Shown one piece after another: positions 23,568 through 32,226 of a stretch of DNA of 36,757 nucleotides. The stretch's first letter is position 1. Every line of letters begins with the position of its first letter. The translations under genes were made by a program, and so were the position numbers. Origin of the DNA: an uncultured Monoglobus sp. (GTDB taxonomy: Bacteria; Bacillota; Clostridia; Monoglobales; Monoglobaceae); the NCBI GenBank assembly GCA_947630505.1, contig CANRHV010000024.1, positions 1 to 36,757 on the forward strand, given 5' to 3'. Under the pieces are notes generated by a model. It saw nothing but the letters and a program-made list of their open reading frames with translations. It was not told the DNA's origin and made no database searches.

Positions 23568-24572
23568 TTAAATATTTTCGGGCAAAAATCCCGTTATATC
23601 GTCAAAAATATAGTCCGCCTTGTTGGTCTTGAAATACGCCTCGGCAGCAGCTTTGTCGACCCCGGTCAGCACTCCGACAAACGGCATTTCAGCGACCCTT
23701 GCCGCCAGAAAATCGCTGGGCGCGTCGCCCACGACCGCGGTGGCTCCGGCGACGCTCTTGGCGTAGGCGCTGCCAACGATCTTTTTGTCGGGGTAATCGA
23801 GGCCGAGCGCCGCCTTTAAAAACACGTACGGGTGCGGCTTGGCGATCGACGTGGTCAGCCTCAAGTTTTGCTCGGCCGCCGAGACCTCGTCGTAGGTGAC
23901 TATCATATTTTCGTCAAAATATTTTAGCAGGTCCCACGACTTCAGCGGATACATGATCTCGTCCCTCGGTCTGCCGGTGCCGACCCCGAGCTTTAGCCCC
24001 GATTTTTTGAGATGATCGAGGACCGCGTGTATTTTTTCTATCGGGATCAACGGCTTTTCGCGCCCGCACAGACCGTCATCCTTGAACCAGCGCTGAAAGC
24101 AGAACTGCAGATTTTTCCACAGTTCGCCGGTCGTGCGCTCGAATTCCTCTTTCGGCTTTCCGCAGGCGCCTGCCGCCAGCTCGCCCGCGAGGCCGTAGAC
24201 CTCGGGCGCTTTGGCCTCGATGTTCTCAATAAACATGCGCACCGAGCGGAAGTGCCACTCGTCAAGACATTCAAGCTCGGGCTCCAGGTAGCGCGAAACG
24301 CAGAACGTCAGATACGCCAGGTCCCAGTTGGTGTTGACGCCCAGAGCCTTGACCGCGCGGATGGTTTTGTCGTTATCAAAAATCAGCCGTCTGAGCTCGC
24401 CGTAGTTTTCGAGGCAGCTTTCGCGGTCTATCTCGCTCTTTCCGTAAAACCGATAGTCGAGCAGCAGCTCGTACACAGTGAGAGCGGCGGTATCCCAATA
24501 GATATACTCGCTTGTGATAACGCCGTCCATATCGAATATTATATTTTTAAAATCAATCGGCTGAAATTTCAT
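23568..24572 (-). CDS. HAD-superfamily hydrolase, candidate phosphatase linked to hisB
   Basis: A 334-aa haloacid dehalogenase-like protein. Motif I FDMDGVITSE (DxD nucleophile pair) at residues ~13-22, motif II Thr in GVGTGRPRDE, motif III Lys in SIAKPHPYVFLKAA, motif IV VVGDAPSDFLAAR. It has an unusually long cap region (~residues 40-175). The ATG at 24572 overlaps the end of hisB by 20 bases with GGGAG nine bases upstream, so the two are translationally coupled. No PHP-type histidinol-phosphatase is visible, so this is a reasonable candidate for that step, by context only. It could equally be a phosphoglycolate-phosphatase-like housekeeping enzyme. Confidence 0.82.
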   Translation of the reverse strand: MKFQPIDFKNIIFDMDGVITSEYIYWDTAALTVYELLLDYRFYGKSEIDRESCLENYGELRRLIFDNDKTIRAVKALGVNTNWDLAYLTFCVSRYLEPELECLDEWHFRSVRMFIENIEAKAPEVYGLAGELAAGACGKPKEEFERTTGELWKNLQFCFQRWFKDDGLCGREKPLIPIEKIHAVLDHLKKSGLKLGVGTGRPRDEIMYPLKSWDLLKYFDENMIVTYDEVSAAEQNLRLTTSIAKPHPYVFLKAALGLDYPDKKIVGSAYAKSVAGATAVVGDAPSDFLAARVAEMPFVGVLTGVDKAAAEAYFKTNKADYIFDDITGFLPENI

Positions 24573-25173
24573 AGATCACTTCTCCCGCCACTCCGGAGGT
24601 TTTGCCCTTTCTGTTCGGGTCGACCGAGAGCGCCTGTCCAAGCGCGATACCCACGCCGCGATAGACCGCCTCCCAGATGTGGTGGCCGTTCTCGCCGCAG
24701 CGCAGCTCCACAAAAAGCGTGCAGCGCGCGCCCTGAGCGAATCCGTCAAGAAACGTCAGCAGCTCCTCGGAGGGCATGTTTTCAACCGTCTCGCCGTATT
24801 TCACATCGGTTTTGAAGTTAAACAGCGAGCGGTCCTCGAACGAGATCACCGCGTCGGCGACTGCCTCGTCGATCATGCCGATCCCCGAGCCGTAGCCCGA
24901 GGGCACGTTGGCGCGCACAAACTCGCCCACGGCCTTGCCGAGGGTCATTCCAACATCCTCGCAGACAAGGTGGTTGAGCTCGAAGGCGTCAAAATCCATA
25001 TTGATAGAAATATTAAGCCCCGCTCTCCACGCGATATGCTCGATCATGTGATTGAGGAACGGCAGCGGAGTCTTTATCCGCTTTCTGTAATTCGGAACAA
25101 GCTCGCCTTTTTCGATCTTGACGGTTATGGCCGTCTCGGTGGATTTTCTGGTGACCGTAATTTTATTTTTCAT
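24553..25173 (-). CDS. hisB: Divergent imidazoleglycerol-phosphate dehydratase
   Basis: Sixth histidine-pathway step: removes water from imidazole glycerol phosphate at a di-manganese site. The 206-aa protein keeps LPFLNHMIEHIAW (usual FLDHM), CEDVGMTLGKAVGE and NGHHIWEAVYRGVGIAL (usual HHxxEA). The first metal motif, usually HHTVED, reads HLVCED, so the second His is Leu; the C-terminal STKGVL loop is also altered (KGKTSGVAGE). This points to a separate HisB subfamily, or possibly changed metal binding. Its position between hisD and the HAD gene supports a histidine role. ATG at 25173 with GGGGTGAT upstream. It follows hisD after a gap filled with a tandem repeat. Confidence 0.85.
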   Translation of the reverse strand: MKNKITVTRKSTETAITVKIEKGELVPNYRKRIKTPLPFLNHMIEHIAWRAGLNISINMDFDAFELNHLVCEDVGMTLGKAVGEFVRANVPSGYGSGIGMIDEAVADAVISFEDRSLFNFKTDVKYGETVENMPSEELLTFLDGFAQGARCTLFVELRCGENGHHIWEAVYRGVGIALGQALSVDPNRKGKTSGVAGEVIYEISAD

Positions 25174-25185
25174 AATATCACCCCA

Positions 25186-25355
25186 AATAATTTATTTTAT
25201 TGATGACCGCGAGGCCGCGGATATGATTGCATAATTATTTTGCCGGCAATAATTTATTTTGCGATCGCCCGCGAGGCCGCGGGTGTCAATTGCTCTGATT
25301 TTTTTGCAAAAAATAATTTATTTTCTCTCTTTTACGGCGAGGCCGTGGGTGTCGA
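25186..25355. repeat. Three imperfect tandem units across the hisD 3' end and hisD-hisB gap
   Basis: Each unit holds AATAATTTATTTT (starting 25186, 25248, 25312) and GCGAGGCCG with a short hairpin (GAGGCCG at 25211, 25273, 25339), giving spacings of 62-66 bases. The third unit contains the hisD stop codon and its last codons (DTHGLAVKERK); the other two look like degenerate copies of the same gene end, e.g. one reads DTRGLAGDRK. Confidence 0.7.
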
Positions 25356-26610
25356 ATCCCTCTACCGTCGCTATTCTGTAGGCGTAGTCGCGGACGCGCT
25401 CGAAGCCCTCGCGGCTGGCGTAGCCCACCGACGAGCGCTTGAGGAAGTCAAGTACCGACACGCTCGAGTAGGTCTTAGCGAACTGGCCCGTGGGCAGTAT
25501 CGCGTTGGGGCCCAATACGAAGTTGCACAGCGTGACCGGCGTGTAGTCGCCCAGAAGTATCTCGCCCGCGTTCTTTATCTTGGGCAGGACATCAAAGGGC
25601 TTTTCGGTCATTACCTCCATGTGCTCGGGCGCGTACTCGTTGACAAACGCTATGCTATCCTCGAGACTGTCGGTTATTATCGCTCCGCCGTAGGTGTTGA
25701 AGTTGGTAGTCACGAATTCGCGGCGCTTGTCGGAGATCTTTTCGAGCTGACGCTCGGTTATCTTCGCCGCCTTATGCGCCAGTTCCTCGCTGTTTGTCAC
25801 AAGCAGCGCCGCCGAGTCGGGGCCGTGCTCCGCCTCTATCATCCAGTCGAGCGCGACTTTCTCGGGGTCGGCGTGCTCGTCGGCTAATATTATGCACTCA
25901 CTGGGACCGGCGGGCAGACCCGAGTCTATGTAGTTCGCCAGCACGCGCTTTGCCGCCGTTGCGTAGGCGTTGCCGGGGCCGATTATCTTGTGGCATTTGG
26001 GTATCGTCTCGGTGCCGTAGGCGACAGCCGCCACGGCCTGTATACCGCCGACCTTGTATATCTCGGAAACGCCGATTATCTTGGCGGCGGCCAGTATCGC
26101 GTCGTCAACGTTGCCCTGCTCGTTGGGCGGGGTCACGACCACGATCTTCTCGACCCCCGCAACCACGGCCGGAGTCGCCAGCATGCACAGGACCGAGGGA
26201 AAGCTGCCCTTGCCGCGGGGCACATACAGGCAGACGTCAACGATGGGCGTGGTCTTTTCGCCGACCATCAGGCCCTTGTCCACCTCGGTGAACCACATTT
26301 CCTCGGGCATCTGCTTTGAGTGGAAGTCGCGGATATTGCCGATAGCGTAGGCCAGCGCCTCGCGTGTCTTTTCGTCAAGACGGTTATAGCCATCCTCAAT
26401 TTCCTCGGGCTTTACCTTCATGCGGTCGGCGGTCAGCTTAACGCGGTCAAACTTCTCGGTGTACTCCAGCACCGCCTCGTCGCCGCGGCGCCTTATATCG
26501 TCAGACACCTCTTTGGCGACCTTCATCTGCTCGGAGATATCAAGCTCCGCGCGCTTCATGATAAAGTCCTTTTTTTCGGGCGTCATTTCGGATAATTTAT
26601 AAATATTCAT
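25318..26610 (-). CDS. hisD: Histidinol dehydrogenase
   Basis: Final two oxidations of histidine synthesis, histidinol to histidine, NAD- and zinc-dependent. The 430-aa length is normal. Signatures are YVPRGKGSFPSVLCMLATPA, EIYKVGGIQAVAAVAYGTET, KIIGPGNAYATAAKRVL, LPAGPSECIILADEHADP (the family pattern) and EHMEVMTEKP. ATG at 26610 follows AAGGAG at seven bases; an earlier in-frame start lies in the promoter region and is rejected. First gene of the hisD-hisB-HAD-fumB cluster, driven by the promoter at 26656-26684. The C-terminus ends in the third unit of the repeat at 25186-25355. Confidence 0.97.
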   Translation of the reverse strand: MNIYKLSEMTPEKKDFIMKRAELDISEQMKVAKEVSDDIRRRGDEAVLEYTEKFDRVKLTADRMKVKPEEIEDGYNRLDEKTREALAYAIGNIRDFHSKQMPEEMWFTEVDKGLMVGEKTTPIVDVCLYVPRGKGSFPSVLCMLATPAVVAGVEKIVVVTPPNEQGNVDDAILAAAKIIGVSEIYKVGGIQAVAAVAYGTETIPKCHKIIGPGNAYATAAKRVLANYIDSGLPAGPSECIILADEHADPEKVALDWMIEAEHGPDSAALLVTNSEELAHKAAKITERQLEKISDKRREFVTTNFNTYGGAIITDSLEDSIAFVNEYAPEHMEVMTEKPFDVLPKIKNAGEILLGDYTPVTLCNFVLGPNAILPTGQFAKTYSSVSVLDFLKRSSVGYASREGFERVRDYAYRIATVEGFDTHGLAVKERK

Positions 26611-26655
26611 ATAAAAACTCCTTAGTCTTAATTTTGCGCGCACACGCGCTAAATA

Positions 26656-26684
26656 ATTATATAACAAAAAAGCCCAAAATTCAA
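26656..26684 (-). promoter_or_regulatory. Sigma-A promoter of hisD, -35 box inside the upstream terminator loop
   Basis: TTGAAT (26684-26679), 17 bases, TATAAT (26661-26656). The -35 lies in the loop of the diguanylate cyclase terminator. Just downstream GCGCG-TGTG-CGCGC forms an inverted repeat at the predicted 5' end of the mRNA. Confidence 0.75.
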
Positions 26685-26693
26685 GGGCTTTTT
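26666..26693 (-). terminator. Intrinsic terminator after the diguanylate cyclase
   Basis: AAAAAGCCC, nine-base loop, GGGCTTTTTT on the minus strand, directly after the stop codon at 26702. A-rich and T-rich flanks would let it work on both strands. Confidence 0.85.
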
Positions 26694-26701
26694 ATAATTT
26701 T

Positions 26702-28222
26702 TTAATATCCCGCATAAACCTCGTAGCCCGCTTTTCCGCTCTCCTTGACTTTATAAAGAGCCGTGTCGGCGTTTTTATAGAGCTCGTCGTACGTTGCGCC
26801 GCCGCTCGGGTACAGCGCCACGCCGATACTGAGGGTGAGCTCGCGGCGCAGTCCGCCTTCTTCTATGATAGGTCTGTTCTCGTTGAGGCGGCGAAGCTGC
26901 TTTTTAAGGCGGTAATAATCGCCGCCGATATTGCGGCACAGGACCATGAACTCGTCGCCGCCCGTTCTGCCGATAACGCAGCCGCGGTCAAACGTCTCGC
27001 TCAAAAGCCCCGCTATCATCTTCACGGCCTCGTCTCCCGTGCCGTGGCCGAAGGTGTCGTTTACCGATTTGAAATCGTCGATATCACAGAGCACGACCGC
27101 GTGCTCTTGATTGCCGCGAAGCTCCAGAGTGTTTTCTATAAGCTGCTGCGCGGCGCCCTTGTTATAGAGACCGGTCAGCGAGTCGCGGCTGGCCTTGCTG
27201 CGCAGCTCCTCCTCTCTGCGGTGGCGTTCCTCGACGTCGATCAGTATTCCCACCATGCGCACCGCCACATAATTGTGGTCGCGGATCGCGATCAGGCTCA
27301 TGTCGGAATGGGTCACGGTGCCGTCGGCGTTTTTGAGGCCGAGCGTCATCACGATCTTGTCGGATTCTCCGTTCTTGACCGACTCGATTTTTTCTATCAA
27401 ATGCTCGTAGTCCTCGGGCTCGATATAGTTTTTGACTTTAAGAGCGGAGATCGGGCCGTCTTTCACCGCGCCGATAAATCTGCGCTCCATGTGGTCCGAA
27501 ATATCAATGGTCCCGCGTATTATATCCCACTCGAAAATACCGCTGTTTATGTTTTCAAACACGATCTTGTTTCGGGCTTCGGCCAGCGCGTACTGCTGCT
27601 GAAGATTCATTTCCTCGGTGATGTCCAGGAACACGGAATAGACCACCGAGTTGCCGCCGCGGTCCTTGGTCAGAAAGCTGCTGCACGCGACCCACATATC
27701 GGTTCCGTCGCCGCGCAGGAGTTTGTATCTGGCCTGACCGCTGCCGGTCTCGCGCAGCCGACGCTTGAGCCTCGCGAACTCCCCGCGCGACTCGTCGCCC
27801 ACAAGCATTTTGCTGAATTCGCCGCGATAACGCTGCGCTATATCGCCGTATCTGTAGCCCAGCATCGAGTAAAAACGGTCGGCGCATTTTTTTATCGTGA
27901 AAAAGTCGTCGTCGCAGCTTATCATCGTGCCGCCGACTATGTTTGTCATGACCTCGCCGTCCTCGTCTATTATCAGTTTGAGCGAGGATATTTCTTTGCG
28001 CGCGATAACAGCGGCATATACCGCCGTTACAGCCGCCGCGGCCAATGCGCCGACAAGATACGCGTCCGCCGCGGAGCCGACTATGCCGCATACTCGATAT
28101 GAAAATAAAAACGCCGCGGCCGCCGAAATAACCCACCAGAAAAGGAGTGTCATAAACGTCCCCGGCTTAATTAAATCGAAAAACTTTGTCTTTCGGCGGC
28201 TTTCGCTCATTATATCAGGCAT
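26702..28222 (-). CDS. Membrane-bound PAS-GGDEF diguanylate cyclase
   Basis: Makes cyclic di-GMP from two GTP. The 506-aa protein has two N-terminal membrane helices (FMTLLFWWVISAAAAFLF, and YLVGALAAAAVTAVYAAVIA), a PAS-like region (~residues 90-215, ending VVYSVFLDITEEM), a second PAS-like region (~220-340, ending VGILIDVEERHRREEEL) and a C-terminal GGDEF domain with SRDSLTGLYNK and the intact active site GRTGGDEF. The RxxD inhibitory site expected just before the GGDEF loop is not evident (FDRGCVIGR), so product feedback may be absent. ATG at 28222 with GGTGG upstream overlaps the permease stop by eight bases, tying it to the membrane-fusion/permease operon. A GTG at 28231 is an alternative start. 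Confidence 0.92.
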   Translation of the reverse strand: MPDIMSESRRKTKFFDLIKPGTFMTLLFWWVISAAAAFLFSYRVCGIVGSAADAYLVGALAAAAVTAVYAAVIARKEISSLKLIIDEDGEVMTNIVGGTMISCDDDFFTIKKCADRFYSMLGYRYGDIAQRYRGEFSKMLVGDESRGEFARLKRRLRETGSGQARYKLLRGDGTDMWVACSSFLTKDRGGNSVVYSVFLDITEEMNLQQQYALAEARNKIVFENINSGIFEWDIIRGTIDISDHMERRFIGAVKDGPISALKVKNYIEPEDYEHLIEKIESVKNGESDKIVMTLGLKNADGTVTHSDMSLIAIRDHNYVAVRMVGILIDVEERHRREEELRSKASRDSLTGLYNKGAAQQLIENTLELRGNQEHAVVLCDIDDFKSVNDTFGHGTGDEAVKMIAGLLSETFDRGCVIGRTGGDEFMVLCRNIGGDYYRLKKQLRRLNENRPIIEEGGLRRELTLSIGVALYPSGGATYDELYKNADTALYKVKESGKAGYEVYAGY

Positions 28223-29399
28223 GCTTTCCACCGCCCAACCTCTTGATTACTTCCGCTGCGGCCGCCGCCAAAACCGCGAACAGAGGCGCCGATATAAAAG
28301 GCGCCAGCACAGCGGATAGAGACATAAACAAACCGCTGCCGCTCAGCGCGGTGTAGGCCGCCGCGCCGCCGATGCCGAGAGCCGCTCCGATGATCGAACC
28401 GACAATCGCAAGCAAAAACGCGGGGCATATCCCTCTTTTTAAAATATATATCCATTTGTCCGCGCCGGCAAAGCCCTCGGAAAAATCGGCCGCCTTTCTC
28501 GACGGGAACAGCAGGAACATGACAAGCGTTATACCGCAGATTATCAGCATCAGAATATACAGCGCGATCCACGCCGCCGACGGCTCGCCCGAAATCGCGC
28601 CCAAAACCTCGGTCTCGCAGCTTCCGCCCGAAACTTTGTTCATGTTCGAATTCACAAATCCGTCGATCTTTTTGAGCGCCGCGTCGGTATCGCCGCGGGT
28701 TATGAACACGTACTCGGTAGGCTCGGACGAGTTGAGCACCAGTCTGGCGGCGCCGGACGGCAGTATCACGCTGCCGCTCAGGTCGCAGCCGTTTTTTCCG
28801 TTAAACAATCCGATAACGTCGTATGAGCGGTTGTTGATCCTGACGCTCTGACCGACGGGCTCAGCGCCGCCGAACAGACCTTCGGCCATATCCTCCGAGA
28901 TCAGCGCCGCGCTTTTGCCGAGATCGGCCTGCGTTAGCTCGGAGCCTTTTGTGACGTCTATCGCCCCGTACTCAAAAAACAAATCGTCGGTAACCACGGC
29001 CGTGCCCGTGAGACCTTTGCCAGTGGTTCCGCGCAGCTCGACGCCCTCGACCCGCGAAAACGGAACAACGGCCTCAAGCAGTTCGGGGTTATCCGCCGCC
29101 AGCGACGTCAGTCCGTCCGCGGTTATGCCGGTGCGCTCGCCGCTTATCTTGAGAGCGATATTATCGGCTCCAAGAGGACTTGCGGCATACGCCGCGCTCA
29201 AGGCGGACGAGTTTAAAGCGAGCCCTATCGCCACAGCCGCGAAAACCGCGGCCGCAAAAGCGATAACAACAAAGCCCGCCTGAGTTTTATTCAGTTTGAT
29301 ACGCGCGATACCGTTTTGCGCGCCGATTATCGCGGCTCTCGCCGCGCGCCTCAAACGCGCCGACACTTTGTTTTCGCTCGCGCCTTTAATGTCTACCAT
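28215..29399 (-). CDS. MacB/FtsX-like ABC permease protein
   Basis: A 394-aa protein with the four-helix layout of MacB-type permeases: one N-terminal helix (GFVVIAFAAAVFAAVAIGLA), a ~200-residue extracytoplasmic domain resembling the MacB core (VVPFSRVEGVELRG, GSELTQADLGKSAALISEDMAEGLFGG, GQSVRINNRSYDVIGLF), then three helices at the C-terminus. Such proteins are mechanotransmitters for lipoprotein, peptide or toxin export and need an ATPase partner; none is encoded nearby. ATG at 29399 after GGAG at seven bases. It starts 22 bases after the membrane fusion gene and overlaps the diguanylate cyclase. The sequence is Ala-rich and divergent, so the family call is by architecture. Confidence 0.78.
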   Translation of the reverse strand: MVDIKGASENKVSARLRRAARAAIIGAQNGIARIKLNKTQAGFVVIAFAAAVFAAVAIGLALNSSALSAAYAASPLGADNIALKISGERTGITADGLTSLAADNPELLEAVVPFSRVEGVELRGTTGKGLTGTAVVTDDLFFEYGAIDVTKGSELTQADLGKSAALISEDMAEGLFGGAEPVGQSVRINNRSYDVIGLFNGKNGCDLSGSVILPSGAARLVLNSSEPTEYVFITRGDTDAALKKIDGFVNSNMNKVSGGSCETEVLGAISGEPSAAWIALYILMLIICGITLVMFLLFPSRKAADFSEGFAGADKWIYILKRGICPAFLLAIVGSIIGAALGIGGAAAYTALSGSGLFMSLSAVLAPFISAPLFAVLAAAAAEVIKRLGGGKHA

Positions 29400-29421
29400 C
29401 CGCACACTCCAATTTATACTG

Positions 29422-32100
29422 TTAAATATCCATAACGCCCGTGGCCGCTTTTCCGGTGGACTCTAAGTTTTCGGAATCCTCCTCGGGCGGTATGATCTCT
29501 ATGTCGTCAGGATCGACACCGCCGGGAATCTCATCCTGCTCGGCGCCGTTCGCCGCCTCGTCTTCCGGAGCCGCGGGCTCCGCGTTCTTTTTATTTTCGA
29601 CGGGTTTCGCCTCGGGCTCGCTCTCGCCTTCCTCGGGCTGCTTGTGGAGGACCGCGTCGCCCACGCTGAGTCCCGATATTATCTCGACGTTGTCGCCGTC
29701 GCTTACTCCGTATTTTACCTTCACCAGTCTGTAGCCCGAGGGCACGGTGATCTCGGGATAATCCTCGAGGTCGACCGCGTCGGCGTCGTCTCCGCCGTCG
29801 GTTATAACCAGCGCGTTCTCGCCGTCGGACTCGTAGAGCGCCGACTCGGGAAGCGAAAGCACGTTGATAGCCGAGTCTATAATGATCTTCGCGTCGACGT
29901 TCATTCCCGACTTGATCTTGCCGGGGTCGTTCACGGTTATCTCGACCGCGTAGGAAGTGACGCCGTCGCCCTTCTTTTCACCCTCTCCGGCGATATTGGT
30001 GATCTCGCCGCTGAAGGTCTCTCCGGGCAGCGCGCCGACCGTGATAACAACCGTCTGACCCAGTTCTACATTCCAGATGTCGAGCTCGTCAACGTCGATC
30101 TTGAGCTTCATCTTGCTCATATCGGCGATAACCATCATGGGCTGATCGGTCTGTCCTTCCACAACGCTGTCGCCCACTTTGGCGTTTTTGACAAGAATTG
30201 TGCCGTCTATCGGCGCGGCGATCTTGTATTTTTCAAGGTCCTTCTGCGCCTGCTCAAGCGCCAGGTTCGCGGCGGTTATGTCGTTCTCTCTGGTGTTCGG
30301 ATTTATATTGGTGTTTGACGCGCCGTCGGCGGTAACGACGGCAACGACCTGTCCCGAGCTGACCGTGGAGCCGTTGCTCACGTTTACTCTCTCGACCGTT
30401 CCGGTAACCGACGGGATAAGTCCGATCTCGGTGCCGTTGGCCTGAGTGATCGTCGCGATCTGTCCTCCGGTTATGCGGCTGCCCGACGAGATATTCAGAC
30501 CGCTTATCGTGCCCGACGAGTTGGCGTATATGTTAACGCGCTCGGAAGTCGTCGTAGAAGTCGTCGGCTCCTGCTGGGCGCGGCTGACAGCGTTCTGAGC
30601 CTGCTGCACCGCTATCTGCGCGTTGGTGTCGTCGATTTTATAGACCAGCTCGCCCGCGCGGACCGCGTCGCCCGCGTTCAGCGGCGATTCGATTATCGTT
30701 CCGCCCACCGGCGGGATTATGTTGTATCTGGCATTCGGCTCAACATTGCCGCCCGCCTCCATTGTCTTTATTATGTTGCCTTTTGTGACGTAAAGCTCGG
30801 TGTATCCCATCAGCGGATTCATGCGCCAACGGGCGAAGAACAGCGCACCCACAGTCGTCAATACGACCGCGGCCGCGACCGCCGCGCCGATTATCCACTT
30901 TCTGTTTTTGGTTACGAATTTCTTGAATTTACTCTCTTTTTTAGGTTCGGGCTCCGAATCATCCATATCGTCCAAATCATAGTACGATGTTTCGGTGACC
31001 TTTGGCCGCATACTCTTGGGCGCGTACGCTGTGTATACTTCCTCCGTGTCAATATCGCTGTTTAAAAGCGCGTACGACGGGTCGTTTTCGGAAACGGGCG
31101 CCTTATACTCCTCGGCGCTCGAAATCATCTCGTACATCGGCTCGGGCTCAATATAGCTGTCCGCCTCTTTCATGGCGCTGAGCAGCTGATCAACGTCCAT
31201 CTCGTCGGTGTCGCCCTTGCCGTCCTCGAGGGCCGTATAGGCACCTTTTTCATCAAACTCGGCCTCGGGCTCGGGCTCGGGCAAAACAAAATTGGTTGAA
31301 ACAGTCTCTATCTCGGGTTCCATATCGTTCGCCGCGGGCTCCGGTTCGGGCTCGTAAAACACTCCCGGCAGCTCTGCTTCCTCTGTCTCGGGTGCGTATT
31401 CCTCCGGTTCAATTTCCTCGGTCTCGGGCTCGTATTCAATGGGCTGAACTTCGATCTCGGTCTCGGGCTCCGATTTGATCACATCATTTTTATATTCTTC
31501 GTCCGAATATTCCGCGGGCAAAGGCTCAACCTCATCTTGATACTCAATTTCCGCCGCCTCGGCCTCTTGACCGCGATCATCCGCCTCGGCTTCGGGCTCG
31601 GTTACGGGTTCAAAGCTCTCGGCTTCGACTTCCTCGGCCTCGGACTCATACTCAACGGGCGGGACTTCGGCCTCCGTTTCCTCGGTCTCCGTCTCGTACT
31701 CAACGGGCGGGACTTCGGCCTCAACGTCGGCTTCGCCCTTATCCTCATCTTTATACTCAAGCGTCTCGTATTCCGCGGCGGGCTCGGCCTCATATTCCGA
31801 ATCGCCGGTCTCCGGCTCGGTTATAATTTCGGGAACCTCGAACTCGGCGTCTTGATCGGTCTCGGACACGCCAAAATCGCCGACGGAATTCTCCGCGGCG
31901 CCGAATGGCAGCTCTTCCTTGTCTGTCATAAGCTCAATTTCGTCATAAGCCGACACCGGGTCGGCGGCGCTGTTTTCATCCAGAATCCTGTCGGGATTCA
32001 GATCGGACTCATCGCCCAAGCTCTCATATACCCGGTCCAAATATTCCGACTCATTGTTTTCCTTGTTTTTGCCGGAAAACAATTTTCCAAAAAAGCTCAT
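29422..32100 (-). CDS. Membrane fusion (HlyD/RND adaptor-like) protein with long acidic cytoplasmic arm
   Basis: An 892-aa protein. Residues ~20-390 are extremely Glu-rich and low-complexity with repeated PPVEYETETEETEAEV-type units; this part precedes the only membrane helix (~400-422, IIGAAVAAAVVLTTVGALFF) and should be cytoplasmic and disordered. Outside are lipoyl/biotinyl-like motifs (VGGTIIESPLNAGDAVRAGE, SSGTISGLNISSGSRITGG, VTGTVERVNVSNGSTVSSG, IAAPIDGTILVKNAKVGDSV), a beta-barrel (VDELDIWNVELGQTVVITVG) and an acidic Pro/Glu tail. This is the adaptor of a MacA-MacB-like system. ATG at 32100 after GGGAGG. First gene of the adaptor-permease-cyclase operon; upstream only a weak -10 (TAAAAT) is visible. 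The acidic arm is well beyond the usual ~400-aa family length. Confidence 0.85.
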   Translation of the reverse strand: MSFFGKLFSGKNKENNESEYLDRVYESLGDESDLNPDRILDENSAADPVSAYDEIELMTDKEELPFGAAENSVGDFGVSETDQDAEFEVPEIITEPETGDSEYEAEPAAEYETLEYKDEDKGEADVEAEVPPVEYETETEETEAEVPPVEYESEAEEVEAESFEPVTEPEAEADDRGQEAEAAEIEYQDEVEPLPAEYSDEEYKNDVIKSEPETEIEVQPIEYEPETEEIEPEEYAPETEEAELPGVFYEPEPEPAANDMEPEIETVSTNFVLPEPEPEAEFDEKGAYTALEDGKGDTDEMDVDQLLSAMKEADSYIEPEPMYEMISSAEEYKAPVSENDPSYALLNSDIDTEEVYTAYAPKSMRPKVTETSYYDLDDMDDSEPEPKKESKFKKFVTKNRKWIIGAAVAAAVVLTTVGALFFARWRMNPLMGYTELYVTKGNIIKTMEAGGNVEPNARYNIIPPVGGTIIESPLNAGDAVRAGELVYKIDDTNAQIAVQQAQNAVSRAQQEPTTSTTTSERVNIYANSSGTISGLNISSGSRITGGQIATITQANGTEIGLIPSVTGTVERVNVSNGSTVSSGQVVAVVTADGASNTNINPNTRENDITAANLALEQAQKDLEKYKIAAPIDGTILVKNAKVGDSVVEGQTDQPMMVIADMSKMKLKIDVDELDIWNVELGQTVVITVGALPGETFSGEITNIAGEGEKKGDGVTSYAVEITVNDPGKIKSGMNVDAKIIIDSAINVLSLPESALYESDGENALVITDGGDDADAVDLEDYPEITVPSGYRLVKVKYGVSDGDNVEIISGLSVGDAVLHKQPEEGESEPEAKPVENKKNAEPAAPEDEAANGAEQDEIPGGVDPDDIEIIPPEEDSENLESTGKAATGVMDI

Positions 32101-32226
32101 CCGTTGTCCTCCCGTATGCAATACGATATTTACATACATTACTATTTTAACACATTTTTAGCAAAAGTTTATCACGTAATTGTTAAACAAATATTAATAT
32201 TCTATTACATGTACCATATTACATGC

